Below, in pieces: positions 1 to 5,789 of a stretch of 6,283 bases of DNA. The stretch is taken from contig VBGO01000123.1 of the NCBI GenBank assembly GCA_005882525.1, positions 1 through 6,283 on the forward strand. Direction: 5' to 3'. The stretch comes from Chloroflexota bacterium. GTDB lineage: Bacteria > Chloroflexota > Dormibacteria > CF-121. Made by a program: the position numbers and the translations under genes. Under the pieces are notes generated by a model that ran no database searches, had not been told where the DNA came from, and worked only from the letters and a program-made list of their open reading frames with translations. Within the stretch, counting starts at the first letter, position 1. The number at the start of each line of letters is the position of its first letter.

Positions 1-662
1 ATCGCGGCTACCCCGGCCTGTGCCAGCAATGCCGCCGTCCGGGCCGAGATGCCGCAGCCGACCTCTTTGACGATCACCGGGACGGGCAGCTCGGTGCAGA
101 GCATGGCGATCTTTTCGATCAGCCCCTTGAAGTTGTGGTCGCCTTCCGGCTGCAGCGCTTCCTGCAAGGGGTTGAGGTGGAGGATCAGCGCATCGGCCTC
201 GATCATCTCGATCGCTTCGAGGCACTGTTCGGTCCGCATCCCGTAATTGAGCTGGACGGCGCCCAGGTTCGCGAACAGCAAGACGTCCGGCGCCACGCCC
301 CGCACCTGGTAGGTGGGGCGGAGGTCCTTGTGAGTGATGCCGGCGCGCTGCGAGCCCACCCCGAAGGCGATGCCGACGGTCTGCGCGACCAGCGCCAGCC
401 GGCGGTTGATGTCGCCGGCGGCGTGGGCACCACCGGTCATGCTCGAGATCAGGAAGGGCAGCTTGAGCGGCTTGTTCAGAAAGGTGGTCGCCGTGTCGAT
501 GGCGTCCAGGTCCAGGTCAGGCAACGCCTCGTGGGTAAAGGCGAAGCGCTCGAAGCCGGAGCTGCGGGTGGACTGGACCGACGCTTCCAGTGACAGCCGG
601 AGATGCTCGAGCTTGCGCTGCGCGATCCGAGAGACGGGATGGCCGTTCGCATCCAGGGCCAT
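1..662 (-). CDS. fni: Type 2 isopentenyl-diphosphate delta-isomerase (partial, C-terminus off the left edge)
   Basis: This cytosolic FMN- and Mg2+-dependent enzyme interconverts IPP and DMAPP, the C5 units for GGPP and all other isoprenoids. The window holds the first 220 residues; the family is usually about 340-350 residues, so roughly the last third is missing. The reading frame shows the family signature in order: RKLEH near residue 16, SSMTGG at 73-78, GSQR at 103-106, FANLGAVQ at 130-137, HLNPLQE at 162-168, then QPEGD, and VKEVGCGIS at 198-206. In this family the Gln-Glu of the HLNxxQE motif is the catalytic Gln and the Mg2+-binding Glu. The ATG at 662 lies 7 bp after the stop of the upstream GGDEF/HD-GYP gene. 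A weak AGG overlapping that stop codon is the only ribosome-binding candidate, so translational coupling is likely. The position behind two terpene synthase genes suggests precursor supply. The identification is firm from the motifs; gene completeness beyond the edge cannot be judged. Confidence 0.95.
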   Translation of the reverse strand, partial: MALDANGHPVSRIAQRKLEHLRLSLEASVQSTRSSGFERFAFTHEALPDLDLDAIDTATTFLNKPLKLPFLISSMTGGAHAAGDINRRLALVAQTVGIAFGVGSQRAGITHKDLRPTYQVRGVAPDVLLFANLGAVQLNYGMRTEQCLEAIEMIEADALILHLNPLQEALQPEGDHNFKGLIEKIAMLCTELPVPVIVKEVGCGISARTAALLAQAGVAA

Positions 663-669
663 GTCGTGC

Positions 670-3090
670 CTAGCTCGCCGCCTCGACGGCCGGCGCCGCC
701 GGATGATCGTCGTGCATGTCGGCCTCGAGGGCACCCGGGTTTTCCGCCTGGCGTTTGCGCATCATCTGGATGAAGTAGTCGACGATGATCGGATCGAACT
801 GCGTCCCTTTTCCGGCCTCCAACTGGGCGAGCGCAAAATCAGGGGTGCGCCGCTGCCGGTAGGGGCGGGTCGACGTCATCGCGTGGTAGGCGTCGCAGAC
901 CGAGACGATGCGGGCGTGCAGCGGGATGTTCTGGCCGGCCAGCCCATCCGGATAACCGCTGCCGTCGTACCACTCGTGATGGTGCAGGACAACGTTCAAG
1001 ATCTGCCGGAAGGCCTTGATGGGCTGCAGGATGCGCGCCCCCAGGATCGGGTGCATCCGCATGATCAGCTTCTCGTCCTCGTCGAGCTTGCCTTCTTTGA
1101 GCAACACTTTGTCGACCACGCCGATCTTGCCCACGTCGTGCAGGATGGCCGCCAGCCGGAGCTGGTTCTTGTGCGCCCCGGAGAGCTGCAGCATGTCGCC
1201 CAGGTCCTCGGCCAGCTTGGCGACCGACTGAGAGTGGCCGCTGGTGTAGGGGTCCTTGGCGTCGATCGAAGCGGCCAGCGCGTTGAGCGCTTCCAGCGTC
1301 GATTCGCTGTTCGGCGACAGCATGCCTTCGGCGAGCTCTTCCAGGTGGCTGGAGTTGGCGATCTGGCCCAGGCGTTTCTCGAGGGTCGCCACCATGCCCG
1401 GACCGACGGTGTCGGCGCTCGCCAGCTGGGCCACGACCTCGCTCAGGACAGAGTCCAGGGCGGCGACGCTTTCCAGCTCGCAGGCGCCGCAGATGCAGTT
1501 GCGCCCCCGCTTCTTCGCCATGTACATGGCGAGGTCGGCGCGGTTGAGGAGCTCGTCGCGGTTGCGAGCGTCGACCGGGTAGGTCGCCCAGCCGACCGAC
1601 GCCGTCAGCGGCGCGAAGATCGTCTTGGGGTTGTACATGAAGACCTTGGACAGCGTGTCGCAGATTTCCTGGGCCCGCAGCGGCGCGGTCTGGATGTCGA
1701 CGCCCGGAAGGATGGCGACGAATTCCTCGCCACCGTAGCGGGTCACCGTATCCTCCCGGCGCATGGTGGACGAGATGGTGCGGGCGGCGGCTTTCAGGGC
1801 CACGTCACCGGCGCCGTGGCCGAAGCTGTCGTTGTAGACCTTGAAGCGATCGAGGTCGATCATCATCACGGTGATCGAGCCGCCCGTGTCCTTGGTCTTC
1901 TCCATCTCTTCGTCGAACCTGGTATGGAAATAGCGGTGGTTGGGGAGACCCGTGACCGAGTCGGTGACCGAGAGCTTCTGCGCCTGGTCGAGGGCGTGAG
2001 CGTTGCGCATCGCAATGCCGGCGCGCTCGGCGAAGGTCAGCATCAGCTCCTGTTCGGTCTCGCGCAGCGGTTGCTCGCGTCCCATGAAGCCGACGATCAT
2101 GTCGGCGATTGCCCGGGCGCCGTGGAAGACCGGCACCCGGAACCACAATCCCGCCGGCAGCGGCTTGTGCTCGTTGGGGAGGAGGAGGTTGGGGTCCGTG
2201 AGCACGATCACCTGCTCGCCGGTGGCCGGGGTCAGCGCCAACCGGGCCGTGCTCAGGTCGACGCCGGCATGCTGCGCCTTCAGCTCCGGGCTCCAGTCGA
2301 CGTAGAGCATCGACGCGGGGGGCGTCGATTCGTCCTGGCCGATCAAGGGCGGCATTTGCACTTGCATCAGAAAGGCGTCGGCGTTGAGCAGGAAGCGACC
2401 CTTGTCGGCGGTCAGTTGACAGGTCTGCTCGAACTCCAGGTCGCGGTTCAGCTCGACCGTGACCTCGGAGAGCGAGGCATGGGCGCGGTCCAGTTCTTCC
2501 TGCAGCGCCCGCTCGGCGCGGCGCGCCCGGTCGCCGACGAAGCCGACGAAAATCCCGGTGATGGCGACGAAGCCGGTGCGCATCGCCAGGTCGGTCAGGT
2601 CTTTGAGCGTCAGCGGCGTGCCGTTGATGGTGTTGTTGTAGTAGACGACCGCGGTGTAGCTGAGCGCGATCGTCAGGACCGCCGTCAGGGCGGCCACCCC
2701 ACCGAATCGGACGGCCGAGGTGACGGTGACGACGAAGTAGGCGAGGAAGAAGGGTGAGGCGAGCCCGCCGGTGACGGCGACGCCACCGGTGACCAGCAGG
2801 ACGTCGCCGATCGCGGAGATGTAGCCGCCCGTCAGCCAGGCCGGCTTGCGAGGGAGGACGAGGATCTGCAGTGTCAGGTTGTAGATCGCGCCCAACCCGA
2901 TCAGGCCGAGCAACGGCAGCAGCGACTGCGCCCCCAGGTTCAGGAAGGGCAGCGCCAGCGTCGACACCAGGATCGCCAGCCAGCGGATGACGATGATGCG
3001 CCGCTCCATCTCGACCGCGGAGGCATCCGCGTTGCCCCCGCCACCGGCCGGCTTGCGAGGGCCGAGCTTCAGGTTGATGGAGCTGCTCAT
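670..3090 (-). CDS. Membrane-anchored GAF-GGDEF-HD-GYP cyclic di-GMP signalling protein
   Basis: The 806-residue protein combines a diguanylate cyclase with an HD-GYP c-di-GMP phosphodiesterase. Domains in order: a short cytoplasmic N-terminus; about six membrane segments (roughly 31-50, 56-79, 89-107, 110-127, 130-150, 170-186); a helical linker; a GAF-like sensor at about 205-370; GGDEF at about 372-530; HD-GYP at about 595-780. The GGDEF half looks active: IDLDRFK with metal ligand D412, N420, D429 and an intact GGEEF at 453-457. An RRED inhibitory I-site (444-447) sits five residues before GGEEF, as in PleD. The HD-GYP half also looks active: GHS at 618-620, HD at 651-652 followed by GK, MHP around H680, HHHE at 703-706, GYP at 712-714 and CDAYHAM from 732. 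The interdomain linker has a C-x-C-x2-C cluster at 532-537. The start lies 9 bp after the terpene synthase stop, with only a weak upstream ribosome-binding site. The GAF ligand and the net direction of c-di-GMP turnover cannot be read from sequence. Confidence 0.95.
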   Translation of the reverse strand: MSSSINLKLGPRKPAGGGGNADASAVEMERRIIVIRWLAILVSTLALPFLNLGAQSLLPLLGLIGLGAIYNLTLQILVLPRKPAWLTGGYISAIGDVLLVTGGVAVTGGLASPFFLAYFVVTVTSAVRFGGVAALTAVLTIALSYTAVVYYNNTINGTPLTLKDLTDLAMRTGFVAITGIFVGFVGDRARRAERALQEELDRAHASLSEVTVELNRDLEFEQTCQLTADKGRFLLNADAFLMQVQMPPLIGQDESTPPASMLYVDWSPELKAQHAGVDLSTARLALTPATGEQVIVLTDPNLLLPNEHKPLPAGLWFRVPVFHGARAIADMIVGFMGREQPLRETEQELMLTFAERAGIAMRNAHALDQAQKLSVTDSVTGLPNHRYFHTRFDEEMEKTKDTGGSITVMMIDLDRFKVYNDSFGHGAGDVALKAAARTISSTMRREDTVTRYGGEEFVAILPGVDIQTAPLRAQEICDTLSKVFMYNPKTIFAPLTASVGWATYPVDARNRDELLNRADLAMYMAKKRGRNCICGACELESVAALDSVLSEVVAQLASADTVGPGMVATLEKRLGQIANSSHLEELAEGMLSPNSESTLEALNALAASIDAKDPYTSGHSQSVAKLAEDLGDMLQLSGAHKNQLRLAAILHDVGKIGVVDKVLLKEGKLDEDEKLIMRMHPILGARILQPIKAFRQILNVVLHHHEWYDGSGYPDGLAGQNIPLHARIVSVCDAYHAMTSTRPYRQRRTPDFALAQLEAGKGTQFDPIIVDYFIQMMRKRQAENPGALEADMHDDHPAAPAVEAAS

Positions 3091-3099
3091 CGGGTTCGG

Positions 3100-4017
3100 T
3101 CAGCCTGCCTTGAGCATCCGGTCGGGCCGGCCCTGCGTCTGGCGCCCGCTCGGAACTTCGTAGAAGTCGAGCAAGACCTGGGTGCTGTCAATCAGGTGGC
3201 TGAGGAATTGCTGCGTGATGCCGGTGCGGCGCTCGCGCGCGATCGCCTTCTTCAGCTGTTCGAACTCTTCATCCAGCAGGTGATGGACCGCCTCGCGAGC
3301 ACTCTCCAGGGTGCGCTCCCCGGGCCCGGCGAAGATCAGGTCGACCGAGTTGAACCGGCCCTGCGCCGCTTCGCGCTCGTGGGTCCGCAGGTCATTGGCC
3401 AGCCGCACGACGCGGGCCGCCTGGCAGATATGGCCGAAGATCCGGTTCTTCAGCTCCTGCGAGACGTCCTGGTAAGAAAAGGCGAGGATCGAGACCTGGA
3501 CCACCGGGAAGGAGCTGCTGTACATGCCATTCGCCAGGTAGGCGTCGAGCGTGACCCGCTCCTTGTGCTTCAGCCAGTGATTCTCCTGGAGCATGGTCCA
3601 GATCGACTTCTCCCAGACCAGGCGCCGCATCGCGGTCCACTCCTCGGGAACCTCGTCTTCGCGGAACTGATCCTCGATCTTGCGCGCGACAGTGGCGTTG
3701 ACCAGGGGCATCTGGCTGAGGTCGCGATTGGGCCAGAGCAGGAAGTTCTGGCAGACGCGGCGGTAATCCGCCAGGTCAAGCTCGGGGTGTTCCTCTTCCA
3801 GGTAGTCATCGATGTAGACGATGTAAGCCATCGTCCGCGCCAGCGTCAGGGCTTGCTCGAAGCTCGCGCTCGGATGGAGCAGGACGGCAGCCCGGCAAAC
3901 CTCGCCGAGCATGTCGTCGCCCCGCGGGTTGGCGTCGACGAGATGGCGGACCACCTGGACCTCGTCCGCCTGACGCATCAGGTTCTCTTTGAGCTTGTTA
4001 ATCCGCCGGTCTAGCAT
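3100..4017 (-). CDS. Class I terpene synthase (probable diterpene synthase)
   Basis: The 305-residue, all-helical protein has both metal-binding motifs of class I terpene synthases. The aspartate-rich DDYLE lies at residues 70-74, within IVYIDDYLEEE. The NSE triad NDLRTHERE lies at 208-216, matching (N/D)Dxx(S/T)xxxE. In this family three Mg2+ held by these motifs ionise a prenyl diphosphate. No N-terminal signal or membrane segment is visible, so the enzyme should be cytosolic. The length is typical of single-domain bacterial class I enzymes. The substrate is inferred: the gene overlaps the class II diterpene cyclase by 20 bp, so the class II product (a bicyclic C20 diphosphate) is the likely substrate, as with the Herpetosiphon kolavenyl diphosphate/kolavelool pair. 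The frame stays open upstream to 4134, but the ATG at 4017 was chosen because it has a good GAGGT ribosome-binding site 6 nt away, the extra 39 residues are low-complexity Arg/Ser/Pro, and they would lie wholly over the cyclase gene. The product is not predictable from sequence. Confidence 0.92.
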   Translation of the reverse strand: MLDRRINKLKENLMRQADEVQVVRHLVDANPRGDDMLGEVCRAAVLLHPSASFEQALTLARTMAYIVYIDDYLEEEHPELDLADYRRVCQNFLLWPNRDLSQMPLVNATVARKIEDQFREDEVPEEWTAMRRLVWEKSIWTMLQENHWLKHKERVTLDAYLANGMYSSSFPVVQVSILAFSYQDVSQELKNRIFGHICQAARVVRLANDLRTHEREAAQGRFNSVDLIFAGPGERTLESAREAVHHLLDEEFEQLKKAIARERRTGITQQFLSHLIDSTQVLLDFYEVPSGRQTQGRPDRMLKAG

Positions 4018-5545
4018 GTTCTGACCTCGCAAGTAGGATCTGGGCCGAGAGCACCGCCGAGCGGACCACCTGGGTCGGCCCGTAGAGGGACTTGCCGACC
4101 CACATAGGAATGACGGGCTCTGCCTCGGTTTCATTCAGGTAGGCGGCGGCCCGCCCCAGCTGGGCGGCCATCCCGGCCAGGATGTCGGCCGGCGCCAGCA
4201 TCAGCGCCTGCACCGCGTAGGCGGTCTCTTCCGGCGTCCCCTTCGAGAACCAGCCCCAGGAGCCGTCCTCGCGCTGGGTGTTTTTGAGCCAGCTAAAGGC
4301 CGGCCGGCAGAGGTCGGGTGCCGACGCGGTGAGCGCGAAGACGGCGTGGGCGGTGGCATAGAAGGGGGACCCATGCCACTTGTCGACCCAGTGATCGCCG
4401 TCTACGCGCGCGTCGCGCAGGTACTTGAGGACTTTCTGTTGAATCACGTGCTGGCGGGGGAAGGGCGGAACCGCCTGGAGGACCTCGAGGACGTGGGCAT
4501 TCGCCGTCACCGAGGCGTCACGCTCGAGCGGGAAGGTGAAGAAGAAATTGACGCCCTCGAACGGCCGGAGTGGTCCGGCCGAGATTGGGTAGCCGTATCG
4601 GTGCAGGACGCTCAGGGTCAGGGCGGTGTCGTCCGAGTCTGGGCGCAGTCCCTCCCGCGAGACTCCCACGCCGTCATCGCTGAGCGCCTGGGCGAGATAG
4701 CGCACCAGCGGCTGGGCTTCTGACGGCAGCTGGCCGGCGCGGGCCAGGTTGTAGAGCACCCAGGCGATCTCGAAGACCTCGAAGGGTGCGACCGTCGGGA
4801 TGCTGCCATCGCCGCGGTTGCGGAGGAGCAGCGCGATGTACTCATTCGCCTGCTCGTCGCGCGTCTTGCGCAGGAAATAGGCGGTGGCCGATGGCGAGTT
4901 GGCGAACGAGCCGTTGGGCGAGAGCTGCTTGCGCGCGGCCTCCACATCGAGCCGGTTGCCCAGGTACTCGAGCGAGTGCAGCAGAGGGGTCTTCACGTTG
5001 TAGATCAGCCGCGGGGGGATATGCCCAATCTTGGCGTCCCGCTGCGCGGAAATCCCCATGAAGCGCTCGAAGGGGAGGGGTAGCTCGCGGATCTTGGCCT
5101 CGTCGAGCAGCGCCGGGAGGACGAGCTCGAAGCCGGCCGTGTCCGGGCCGGTCTGCCAGTTGCCGGTGTCCTCGTAGAGGAAGCGCAGCGCCGTGGCCCG
5201 CGCCCGGTGGGCCGCCCCATCCTGCAGGGCCGGCGGCAGGTCGGCCAGCGCCAGCAACGCGCTCAGGGTCGAGATCAGCTTGTCCTTGGGAATCGGCAGG
5301 ACGGTCCCGAAGCTGCCGTCCGGATTCTGGCTGCGAAGGAGCCAGGCGAGCGTCTGCGGGTAGGCCATGGCGGCGGGATCCTCCGGCTGGCGCAAGCGGG
5401 CGACGTACGCGGTGTCGTAGGCCGCCGCCGAGATCGCGCCCTGCTGGAGTGATGCCAGCAGCTGACGGGTGACGCCCGGCAGGGGCAGCTCGCCAGGGCG
5501 TGGCAGGAGCGCCTTGCTCGTGGACTGGACGTCGTGGATTTCCGT
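3998..5545 (-). CDS. Class II diterpene cyclase (DxDD type), start codon non-canonical or uncertain
   Basis: This enzyme is expected to cyclise geranylgeranyl diphosphate by protonation, giving a labdane-, clerodane- or halimane-type bicyclic diphosphate. The catalytic DSDD lies in RPDSDDTAL (DNA about 4626-4637). QW-like repeats QNPDGSFG and QREDGSWGWF lie near the N- and C-termini, as expected for the alpha-barrel fold. The conserved N-terminal signature appears as ISAAAYDTAYVAR (family form SAYDTAWVAR) just upstream of a TTG at 5395. That TTG is the first ATG/GTG/TTG in the frame, so starting there would delete the signature. The frame is open to a TAA at 5558-5560 with no ATG, GTG or TTG between. 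The 5545 boundary is an ACG codon 6 nt after an AGGGGGT ribosome-binding site, giving about 515 residues, close to the roughly 500 of M. tuberculosis Rv3377c. A CTG at 5506 preceded by AAGG is the alternative. The 3' end overlaps the class I synthase. Cyclase identity is firm, the start is not, and the product is unknown. Confidence 0.9.
   Translation of the reverse strand, partial: TEIHDVQSTSKALLPRPGELPLPGVTRQLLASLQQGAISAAAYDTAYVARLRQPEDPAAMAYPQTLAWLLRSQNPDGSFGTVLPIPKDKLISTLSALLALADLPPALQDGAAHRARATALRFLYEDTGNWQTGPDTAGFELVLPALLDEAKIRELPLPFERFMGISAQRDAKIGHIPPRLIYNVKTPLLHSLEYLGNRLDVEAARKQLSPNGSFANSPSATAYFLRKTRDEQANEYIALLLRNRGDGSIPTVAPFEVFEIAWVLYNLARAGQLPSEAQPLVRYLAQALSDDGVGVSREGLRPDSDDTALTLSVLHRYGYPISAGPLRPFEGVNFFFTFPLERDASVTANAHVLEVLQAVPPFPRQHVIQQKVLKYLRDARVDGDHWVDKWHGSPFYATAHAVFALTASAPDLCRPAFSWLKNTQREDGSWGWFSKGTPEETAYAVQALMLAPADILAGMAAQLGRAAAYLNETEAEPVIPMWVGKSLYGPTQVVRSAVLSAQILLARSEHARPAD
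4024..4028 (-). promoter_or_regulatory. Ribosome-binding site deciding the class I synthase start
   Basis: GAGGT on the minus strand lies 6 nt before the ATG at 4017 and within the end of the class II cyclase gene. It supports starting the class I gene at 4017 rather than at the upstream in-frame codon at 4134, and fits coupled translation of the two synthases. Confidence 0.65.
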
Positions 5546-5551
5546 GTGTCG

Positions 5552-5558
5552 ACCCCCT
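5552..5558 (-). promoter_or_regulatory. Shine-Dalgarno candidate for the class II cyclase
   Basis: The minus strand reads AGGGGGT, one base from the AGGAGGT consensus, and the changed base can still pair as G-U with the anti-Shine-Dalgarno. It overlaps the in-frame TAA that closes the reading frame. Six bases downstream is ACG (5545-5543) rather than ATG. Its position supports translation starting well upstream of the TTG at 5395. Confidence 0.5.
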
Positions 5559-5665
5559 TAGGTGGCGCTTTGGTCTGCGCCTAGGGCGAGGCTACTGCCC
5601 TCGTCTTTCGGCAAACGTTTCGGACTGCCTCAAACGCGCGCATCGCACTGAAGCGCGGCGCGCGT

Positions 5666-5679
5666 GGGCCGGCTGGCCC
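5666..5679. repeat. GC-rich dyad GGGCC-GGCT-GGCCC
   Basis: Five-base-pair arms with a four-base loop can form a small hairpin. The right arm could pair instead with another GGGCC at 5688-5692. There is no T-tract, so this is not a standard intrinsic terminator, and in such GC-rich DNA it may be chance. Confidence 0.25.
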
Positions 5680-5700
5680 GAGTAACGGGGCCGTGTTGCC

Positions 5701-5718
5701 GGTCACAGGGCAGTGACC
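5701..5718. promoter_or_regulatory. Operator-like inverted repeat GGTCAC-N6-GTGACC
   Basis: Perfect 6-bp arms are separated by AGGGCA, 18 bp in total, about 72 bp upstream of the transporter start and about 155 bp upstream of the proposed cyclase start. The size and symmetry fit a site for a dimeric repressor or activator. No regulator gene is in the window, so the binding protein is unknown. The arms are less GC-only than the neighbouring dyads, which makes chance somewhat less likely. Confidence 0.4.
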
Positions 5719-5789
5719 CGGGAAAGCGGGGCGCGGTCCGGGCGTTGTCCGAATACGGGCCCGCGGGAACGGCCCAAAGAGAGGGACGG

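Larger units (their letters stand above)
5546..5789. promoter_or_regulatory. Divergent intergenic region between the diterpene operon and the transporter gene
   Basis: This is the only non-coding stretch in the window and must hold the operon's promoter and probably the transporter's. It contains the ribosome-binding sites of both flanking genes, a perfect GGTCAC-N6-GTGACC dyad, an AAACGTTT palindrome, and several GC-rich inverted repeats (CGCGCGC at 5635-5641 with GCGCGCG at 5658-5664; GGGCC/GGCCC copies between 5666 and 5692). No convincing -35/-10 pair with 16-18 bp spacing is visible on either strand, so no promoter is placed. Short open frames here show no protein-like features. Confidence 0.6.

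Noticed and set aside
334..2757. An open frame of 807 codons on the plus strand.
   Set aside because: It lies almost wholly antisense to the well-supported GGDEF/HD-GYP gene. Its translation is rich in Arg, Gly, Val, Asp and His with no recognisable domain, the typical antisense shadow of a high-GC gene.
3196..4014. An open frame of 272 codons on the plus strand.
   Set aside because: It is antisense to the class I terpene synthase, whose metal-binding motifs are clear. No protein family features are visible in the plus-strand frame.
4018..4134. A 39-residue N-terminal extension of the class I synthase.
   Set aside because: The extra residues are low-complexity Arg/Ser/Pro read in a second frame over the cyclase gene. 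The ATG at 4017 has a good GAGGT site 6 nt upstream.
3998..5395. Class II cyclase starting at the TTG at 5395.
   Set aside because: This start would remove the conserved YDTAxVAR signature encoded immediately upstream in the same frame.
5588..5604. CGAGG-N7-CCTCG inverted repeat as a terminator or riboswitch element.
   Set aside because: The five-base stem is isolated, has no T-tract, and sits in the leader or promoter of the operon. Such dyads are expected by chance in GC-rich DNA.
5500..5685. Short open frames on both strands of the intergenic region, including minus 5630-5842.
   Set aside because: Composition is non-protein-like, no ribosome-binding site fits, and the frames run into the transporter gene or the cyclase leader.
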